Origin: an uncultured Bacteroidales bacterium
Lineage (GTDB): Bacteria; Bacteroidota; Bacteroidia; Bacteroidales; Muribaculaceae
Assembly (NCBI GenBank): GCA_947072905.1
Contig: CAMTKF010000019.1
Coordinates: 1 to 44,452 of the forward strand
Direction of reading: 5' to 3'
Length of the DNA: 44,452 nt
Shown here: positions 39,631 through 44,452 of the stretch, in pieces
Layout: each line of letters begins with the position of its first letter
Numbering within the stretch: position 1 is the first letter of the stretch
The notes under the pieces: model-generated
Seen by the model: only the letters and a program-made list of their open reading frames with translations
The model's database searches: none
What the model was told of the DNA's origin: nothing
Translations under genes and position numbers: made by a program

Positions 39631-42504
39631 ATGCAAAGCAAAGGAACTTTAGGAAGCATCGTTGCCGGTGTTATCGCCATTTTCCTGGTGCTCGTGTGTC
39701 TTTTCTATCTGTCGTTCACATTCGTGTCAAACAAGCATGAGAACGCAGCTAAGGAATATGCACTTGTACTCTCGGGCGACAACGACGACGACGCCTACAA
39801 TCAGGCCTACAAGCACTACATGGACTCGCTCGGCGAAGAACCCGTGTATATGGGCTACACTCTCAACGAAGTACGCAAATGGGGCGTTGGCCTCGGCCTC
39901 GACCTCAAGGGAGGTATGAACGTGATTCTTCAGGTCGACATGCCCGACATGCTCCGCTCCATGAAGAGCGGCGAAACCGACTCTGTATTCGAATCGGCAA
40001 TCGCTGCCGCCCAGGCAAGCGTTGAATCGCACGCCACCGACGACTTCGTCGGCTCTTTCGTTCAGGAGTACCGCGCCCGCAAACCCCAGTCTGACTTCTC
40101 TGTTGTCTTCGCCGGTCTCGTACCCTCGGGTGCCAACGACGGCGCCGTTCGCGAAAAGCTCAAGCAGGAAGTGAAAGACCGTGTGGACAACTCGGCTACA
40201 AACGTTCTGCGCAACCGTATCGACCAGTTCGGTGTGGTTTCGCCCAACATCCAGGTGCTCCAGGGTAAGGACGGACAGATTCTGCTCGAACTTCCCGGTG
40301 TGAAGGACCACGAACGTGTACGCGACCTGTTGCAGCGTTCTGCAAACCTTGAGTTCTACGAAACATATCAGGCTTCTGAGCTTCAGGGCGCCATGATGAA
40401 CCTCATCGGCCGCCTTGCCAACGACTCTACCGTCAACGCTGCTCCCCTGCAGACTCTGCTCTCGCAGCCCGGCTACGGCGCTACTGTAGGCTACGCTCCC
40501 GACGCCATGGCTATGGAACGCATCAACGCCCTGCTCGCAACTCCCGTTGCCAAGGCTGTGCTTCCTTCCGACCTCAAGCTCCGCTGGTCGGTTAAGCCCA
40601 CCGTACGTGTAGACAACGACGGCACCGAACACAACTTCGGTTATGCCCTCTACGCCCTCAAGGCTCCCGGCGGCAAGCCCGCACTCGACGGTAAGGCCGT
40701 GAGCGACGCATCTTCAAACTTCGACAACCTGCGCGGTAACGAAGTCTCAATGCGCATGAACCCCGAAGGCGCACGCGCTTGGGCCCGTGTAACCGCTGCC
40801 AACGTAGGCAAGCAGGTGGCTATCGTGCTCGACGAGCAGGTTTACTCAGCTCCCAACGTAAATCAGGCTATCGAAGGCGGTCAGTCGTCAATCACCGGCG
40901 ACTTTACCCTCGAAGAAGCAAAAGACCTTTCAAACGTACTTAAGTCCGGTAAGATGGACGCCAAGGTACACATCATCTCCGACATGGTAGTAGGTCCTAG
41001 CCTTGGTGCCCAGGCCATCCAGTCGGGCTTCATCTCGTTCATCGTAGCCCTTGTGCTCTTGATGATCTTCATGTGCGCCTTCTACGGATTCATCCCCGGC
41101 CTTGTAGCCAACATCTGCCTTATCTGCAACCTGTTCTTCACCATCGGTATTCTGGCATCGTTCCAGGCCGTGCTCACCCTCTCGGGTATCGCCGGTATCG
41201 TGCTCTCGCTCGGTATGGCCGTTGACGCCAACGTGCTTATCTTCGAGCGTACCAAGGAAGAACTCCGCGCCGGCAAGAATGTGAAGAACGCCCTCGCCGA
41301 CGGTTACTCAAACGCATTCTCAGCCATCTTCGACTCAAACCTCACATCAATCATCACCGGTGTGATCCTGCTCCTCTTCGGTACAGGTCCCATCAAGGGC
41401 TTCGCCACCACACTTATCATCGGCCTTGTATGCTCGTTCTTCACAGCAGTATTCCTGAGCCGCCTCTTCTTCCTGTGGTTCGCAAAAGCCAAGAGCTTCG
41501 AAAACGAAACATTCTCGACATCGCTCTCACGCAACATGTTCCGGAATGCCAACTACAACTTCCTGGGCACACGCAAGATTTCGTTCAGCGTTGTAGGCAT
41601 CTTCGTAGCCATCGTGGTTATCTCGCTCTTTGCCCGCGGTCTTAACCAGGGTATCGACTTCTCGGGTGGCCGCAACTACATCGTCAAGTTCGAGAAGCCC
41701 GTTTCGACTACTGAAATACAGAACGCACTCCAGCCCAAGTTTGACGGTGCTTCGCTCTCTGTAATCACCATCGAAAGCTCAAACCAGGTACGTATCTCTA
41801 CCAACTACAAGATCAATAACGAGGAAGCCGATACCGAAAAAGAAATCACCGGCATACTCTTCGAAACCCTCAAGCCCTTCCTCCGCGAAGGCATGACCGC
41901 CGAAGAGTTCTCAACCACCGACGCCTCGCAGGGTATCGTACAATCGCAGAAGGTAGGTCCCTCAGTGGCCGACGACATGCGCACCGATGCTTACATCGCC
42001 GTAGCCATCGCCCTTCTGGCAATGTTCCTCTACATCCTTATCCGTTTCCACAACGTGGCATTCTCGGTAGGTGCTCTTGCTGCCGTAGCGTTCACAGCAT
42101 TCACCATTATCGGTTTCTACTCGATATTCTACGGTATTCTGCCCTTCGCTATGGAAATTGACCAGACCTTCATCGCCGCCATCCTTACCGTTATCGGTTA
42201 TCAGATCAACGATACCGTGGTGGTATTTGACCGTGTGCGCGAGAACGTGGGTCTCTATCCCAAGCAGGACTTCTACACCACCATCAACAAGTCGATCAAC
42301 TCAACCCTGGGCCGTACAATCATGACCTCATGCTCGACCCTGCTCGTGTTGCTCTGCATCTTCATCCTCGGTGGCGACGCTATCCGCTCATTCACATTTG
42401 CAATGCTCTTCGGTGTAATCACCGGTACCCTCGCCACCATCTACGTGGCAGCTCCCGTTGCTTACCTCACCGACAGCCGTCGCAAGAAAAGCCAGGCCAA
42501 ATAA
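39631..42504 (+). CDS. secDF: Fused protein translocase subunit SecDF
   Basis: 957-residue proton-driven component of the Sec export machinery, with SecD and SecF fused as usual in Bacteroidota. The SecD half has an N-terminal membrane helix (VAGVIAIFLVLVCLFYLSF), GLGLDLKGGMNVILQVD (about 87-103), a large periplasmic region, and the transmembrane block with VALVLLMIFMCAFYGFIPG and GMAVDANVLIFERTKEELRAG. The SecF half starts near residue 640 with FLGTRKISFSVVG and GIDFSGGRNYIVKF, and ends with ILTVIGYQINDTVVVFDRVREN and the last helices. It is highly expressed by codon use and ends in a strong terminator. Confidence 0.96.
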   Translation: MQSKGTLGSIVAGVIAIFLVLVCLFYLSFTFVSNKHENAAKEYALVLSGDNDDDAYNQAYKHYMDSLGEEPVYMGYTLNEVRKWGVGLGLDLKGGMNVILQVDMPDMLRSMKSGETDSVFESAIAAAQASVESHATDDFVGSFVQEYRARKPQSDFSVVFAGLVPSGANDGAVREKLKQEVKDRVDNSATNVLRNRIDQFGVVSPNIQVLQGKDGQILLELPGVKDHERVRDLLQRSANLEFYETYQASELQGAMMNLIGRLANDSTVNAAPLQTLLSQPGYGATVGYAPDAMAMERINALLATPVAKAVLPSDLKLRWSVKPTVRVDNDGTEHNFGYALYALKAPGGKPALDGKAVSDASSNFDNLRGNEVSMRMNPEGARAWARVTAANVGKQVAIVLDEQVYSAPNVNQAIEGGQSSITGDFTLEEAKDLSNVLKSGKMDAKVHIISDMVVGPSLGAQAIQSGFISFIVALVLLMIFMCAFYGFIPGLVANICLICNLFFTIGILASFQAVLTLSGIAGIVLSLGMAVDANVLIFERTKEELRAGKNVKNALADGYSNAFSAIFDSNLTSIITGVILLLFGTGPIKGFATTLIIGLVCSFFTAVFLSRLFFLWFAKAKSFENETFSTSLSRNMFRNANYNFLGTRKISFSVVGIFVAIVVISLFARGLNQGIDFSGGRNYIVKFEKPVSTTEIQNALQPKFDGASLSVITIESSNQVRISTNYKINNEEADTEKEITGILFETLKPFLREGMTAEEFSTTDASQGIVQSQKVGPSVADDMRTDAYIAVAIALLAMFLYILIRFHNVAFSVGALAAVAFTAFTIIGFYSIFYGILPFAMEIDQTFIAAILTVIGYQINDTVVVFDRVRENVGLYPKQDFYTTINKSINSTLGRTIMTSCSTLLVLLCIFILGGDAIRSFTFAMLFGVITGTLATIYVAAPVAYLTDSRRKKSQAK

Positions 42505-42529
42505 GCCCTGACAGTTTAAATAATCATCA

Positions 42530-42571
42530 AAACCGCGCTGCAAGTCCCCAACCGACCACAGCGCGGTTTTT
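42530..42571 (+). terminator. Intrinsic terminator after secDF
   Basis: An 11-bp stem AAACCGCGCTG / CAGCGCGGTTT followed by TT, 26 bases after the stop codon. Confidence 0.85.
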
Positions 42572-42626
42572 GCTGTATTTATACAGATTATTTTTAACTT
42601 TTTTTGCAAATGTGTGATATATTATT

Positions 42627-42634
42627 TACCTTTG
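42627..42634 (+). promoter_or_regulatory. -7 box (TACCTTTG) for the small membrane protein
   Basis: TACCTTTG with TTTG (42603-42606) 20 bases upstream, close to consensus. The ATG follows 26 bases later. Confidence 0.7.
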
Positions 42635-42660
42635 TGGTGTGATATGTTCGTTTAAACCAA

Positions 42661-43047
42661 ATGCTTATGTATATAGATCCAAGTTCAAAGGCTGCTAAGG
42701 ATGGCCGGGTGTACGCTTCATTTCGTCTTGCAGTGGCTATGTTGCCTGTAATAGCAATATGCAAGTATAATCCCGATTTTAAGGCAGGTTATATAATCAG
42801 TCTGGTTGCATGTGCGCTGTTGATTTTTTATGGTCTGATTAGATATATAGCTGTATGGCGTAATATCGACAAGTTTACGACGGCTGAACGCTTAAACCGT
42901 CTTGCGAGCAACCTTCTGATGCTTCCTTACGTCACTTTGCTCATAACTCTGATTGCTCCCGATAACGATAAGATATTCGGTGTTATAACTGCGGTGGGTT
43001 TTGCTGCCGTAGCGGTGGTAAGATGGAAAACAGGGGAGGCGGCTTGA
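42661..43047 (+). CDS. Small membrane protein of unknown function
   Basis: 128 residues with four hydrophobic segments (FRLAVAMLPVIAICKY, AGYIISLVACALLIFYGLIRYIAVW, LASNLLMLPYVTLLITLIAP and GVITAVGFAAVAVV) and short charged loops. It opens MLMYIDPSSKAAKDGRV and I do not recognise the family. An in-frame ATG at 42667 is an alternative start. It is monocistronic by context: own promoter upstream, gap of 106 bases to slyD downstream. Codon use is more AT-rich than in secDF or slyD. Confidence 0.65.
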   Translation: MLMYIDPSSKAAKDGRVYASFRLAVAMLPVIAICKYNPDFKAGYIISLVACALLIFYGLIRYIAVWRNIDKFTTAERLNRLASNLLMLPYVTLLITLIAPDNDKIFGVITAVGFAAVAVVRWKTGEAA

Positions 43048-43091
43048 TATCTTTTCCGTATTTTCATGCCAATGTGGCAAAATCAAACTTT

Positions 43092-43106
43092 TGGCACGAA
43101 ATTTGT
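43092..43106 (+). promoter_or_regulatory. Candidate sigma-54 promoter for the FKBP gene
   Basis: TGGCACG-AAAT-TTGT fits the -24/-12 consensus TGGCACG-N4-TTGC except for the last base, which is one of the more conserved. The ATG is 47 bases downstream. No good TAnnTTTG box is visible for this gene. A chance match is possible. Confidence 0.35.
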
Positions 43107-43153
43107 TATATATATCAGATGTAATCTGAAAACAAATTTAAACTAAATATATT

Positions 43154-43762
43154 ATGGAAAAGATTGAACCCGGTAAGTATGTGGAACTCGCATACGACCT
43201 CTATAAAATAAATAATGACGGCACCGAGGAACTGGTGCATCAGACCGACGAAAACGACCCCGAAAACTTCATCTACGGCCTTACACGCGGCCTGGTGGCT
43301 CCTCTGGAGTCTGACATCGAAGGCAAGCAGGCAGGCGATACTTTTGACGTGACAGCCACAGCCGAACAGGCTTTCGGTGAACGTTCAGACGAATATATCG
43401 CCGAACTCGACAAGGACGTGTTTGTGGTTGACGGCAAGTTTGACTCTGAAATGGTGAAGGTGGGCAACCAGCTTCCCATGATGACAGCCGAAGGCCTGCG
43501 TATTATCGGCAAGGTGCTCGAAGTTACCGACACTCAGGTGAAGATGGACTTCAATCACCCCCTGGCCGGCTGCTCGGTACGCTTCAAGGGCAAGGTGCTC
43601 AATGTTCGCGACGCCAACGCCGAAGAAATCAAGATGATGCAGGGCGGATGCGGCTGCGGATGCCATCACGACGACTGTGGCGACGATTGCCACTGCGGCG
43701 ACAGCTGCGACTGCGACCATGACCATGGTCACGACCACGGCTGCGGTTGCGGCCACTGCTGA
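43154..43762 (+). CDS. SlyD-type FKBP peptidyl-prolyl isomerase with metal-binding tail
   Basis: 202 residues. The N-terminal FKBP fold starts MEKIEPGKYVELAYDLYKIN, with NFIYGLTRGLVAPLESDIEGKQAGD; an insert-in-flap domain occupies about 70-125; the last 40 residues are a Cys/His/Asp-rich tail (GGCGCGCHHDDC ... CDHDHGHDHGCGCGHC) typical of SlyD nickel/zinc binding. It catalyses prolyl isomerisation and acts as a chaperone and metal store in the cytoplasm. A clean terminator hairpin follows. The 'slyD' name is family-level only. Confidence 0.9.
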   Translation: MEKIEPGKYVELAYDLYKINNDGTEELVHQTDENDPENFIYGLTRGLVAPLESDIEGKQAGDTFDVTATAEQAFGERSDEYIAELDKDVFVVDGKFDSEMVKVGNQLPMMTAEGLRIIGKVLEVTDTQVKMDFNHPLAGCSVRFKGKVLNVRDANAEEIKMMQGGCGCGCHHDDCGDDCHCGDSCDCDHDHGHDHGCGCGHC

Positions 43763-43789
43763 TTGAAAATCAATTGACAGACAATACAC

Positions 43790-43828
43790 GCAATAGGGTA
43801 TGCCATGAATTGTGGCATACCCTATTGC
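43790..43828 (+). terminator. Terminator hairpin after the FKBP gene
   Basis: A 16-bp perfect stem (GCAATAGGGTATGCCA / TGGCATACCCTATTGC) with a seven-base loop, 28 bases after the stop. The T-tract is weak. Confidence 0.7.
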
Positions 43829-43856
43829 ATTGTATAACGTTGTGATAATCAGGAAT

Positions 43857-44106
43857 ATGACATCCGGCAGGATGTCCGCCACACCGTAACCGGGCATGCA
43901 CGACCGTAGGGAGGGCATACCCGGAGAATCCGTCGAAGTAGCAGGCATCCGGCAGGATGCGGTATAAAAGGCTCCGCGATGGTCACGCCGTTGCCTATAC
44001 TGCATTCTACGAATGCTGCCTGTATAAACGCATGCCACCGTGCATGCCCTGCGCTGCGCGCGTGCATACACGGTTATGGTGAAACAGACATCCTTGGCGG
44101 ATGTCA
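43857..44106 (-). repeat. Nested-palindrome repeat element, copy C (inverted and diverged)
   Basis: Outer arms ATGACATCCGGCAGGATGTCC and the complement of GACATCCTTGGCGGATGTCAT enclose the same arm hairpins as copies A and B, but in the opposite order: the CGACCGTAGGGAGGG arm is on the left and the CTGCGCTGCGCGCGTGC arm on the right. The central segment is more diverged. It follows the FKBP terminator and lies 63 bases from copy D, which has the opposite orientation. Confidence 0.75.
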
Positions 44107-44169
44107 TGTTAGTCTGGTTGTGTCTGCATTGGGTGTGGTGCAGTATAATGCCTTGGTTGTCGGGAAGAT

Positions 44170-44384
44170 GGCATCCGGAGGAAGCCTGTAAGCTCGTAGC
44201 CGGGTATGCCCGCGCGTAGGTGTAACCGAAGCGCGGGCATACCCGGTAAACGTATAAAAAAGTAAAGGCATTCGCAGAAAGCCGATTATACAAGCGTCCT
44301 ACATATATAATCGGCTTCCTCCGGATGCCACTTCGTTGTGTGATGCCTACCGGGCATGCCCTCCCTGCGGTCGTGCATACCCGG
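44170..44384 (+). repeat. Nested-palindrome repeat element, copy D (right outer arm missing)
   Basis: GGCATCCGGAGGAAGCC opens the left outer arm, followed by the CCGGG..CCCGG left hairpin, the conserved AAAGGCATTCGCAGAAAGCC core and the right hairpin ending CATACCCGG. Where copy B continues with its right outer arm, the 75-bp terminal repeat begins. This is the mirror image of the state of copy A at the left end. Confidence 0.8.
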
Positions 44385-44452
44385 AAATCTAGGACTCTTG
44401 CAAGAAAAAAGTGTTAAAAAATTGATTAAACATTCGTCATTCAATTTTAACA
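44378..44452 (-). repeat. 75-bp terminal inverted repeat, right copy
   Basis: Exact reverse complement of bases 3-77. It carries the same AT-rich internal palindrome at its outer end and joins the right hairpin of copy D at its inner end. Confidence 0.9.

Noticed and set aside
43385-44293. Long minus-strand frame over the FKBP gene and repeat elements
   Set aside because: It is antisense to slyD in its first part and runs through palindromic repeats; composition is not protein-like.
43857-44384. CRISPR array in the repeated region at the right end
   Set aside because: Repeats are palindromic arms in inverted pairs, without regular repeat-spacer spacing.
3-44452. 44-kb composite transposon bounded by the 75-bp repeats
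   Set aside because: No transposase or integrase is present and the cargo is core genes; a contig break at a genomic repeat is more likely.

Overview
The window reads as a piece of a Bacteroidales chromosome (phylum Bacteroidota), possibly a Muribaculaceae-like gut bacterium; the family-level guess is inference from gene content. Support for Bacteroidota: promoters of the TTTG-N19-TAnnTTTG type in front of many genes, a fused SecDF, a lipoprotein TamL-like BamA homologue, carboxynorspermidine dehydrogenase, DUF2851, a GYF/CD225 protein, and topoisomerase I with C-terminal repeats. Nearly all of it is core housekeeping sequence. I see no rRNA, tRNA, CRISPR, phage or transposase gene.

Layout. 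1-330: half of a palindromic repeat element behind a 75-bp terminal repeat. 327-3241 (minus): an LPS/glycan cluster with a WaaP-like sugar kinase, a half-length GT-B protein and two GT2 glycosyltransferases. 3687-9097 (plus): ybeY-mnmG, a consensus ParB-binding parS site, apt, uvrC, dtd. 9072-12057: a small membrane protein, DUF2851 and a secreted GH43. 12094-12349: a complete palindromic element between the convergent GH43 and GH31 genes. 12434-19244 (minus): GH31, an MG2-like secreted protein of different base composition, tonB-exbD-exbB and pdxJ. 19311-21310 (plus): an ACT-like remnant of a CBS protein, nadK, a YgjP-type metallopeptidase. 21294-24561 (minus): RluA-type pseudouridine synthase and topA. 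24908-26561: acpP-fabF. 26713-29082 (minus): TamL-like outer-membrane protein. 29177-31313 (plus): mazG-like, deoC, GYF/CD225, DUF2752. 31373-34422 (minus): Lrp regulator, carboxynorspermidine dehydrogenase, LPG-synthase-TM protein. 34816-39455 (plus): a large TPR protein coupled to an outer-membrane barrel. 39631-43762 (plus): secDF, a small membrane protein, SlyD-type FKBP. 43857-44452: two further palindromic elements in opposite orientation, and the 75-bp terminal repeat.

How the parts relate. Much of the window serves the cell envelope: core-sugar transfer and phosphorylation, TonB energisation, barrel insertion (TamL), Sec export, fatty-acid synthesis and secreted glycosidases. The rest is translation and tRNA quality control (YbeY, MnmG, Dtd, RluA), DNA repair and topology (UvrC, TopA) and nucleotide or cofactor metabolism (Apt, MazG, DeoC, NadK, PdxJ). 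The parS site directly behind mnmG suggests an origin-proximal position.

I do not see a multi-gene system that is clearly new. The best leads are non-coding: a family of roughly 250-bp nested-palindrome elements placed at gene 3' ends, the identical inverted 75-bp sequence at both window ends, two smaller MITE-like inverted repeats, the parS site, and promoters so close to start codons that the mRNAs may be leaderless. The best protein leads are a CBS protein that seems to have lost its CBS pair, a GT-B protein with only its N-terminal half, and a translationally coupled TPR/outer-membrane-barrel pair.
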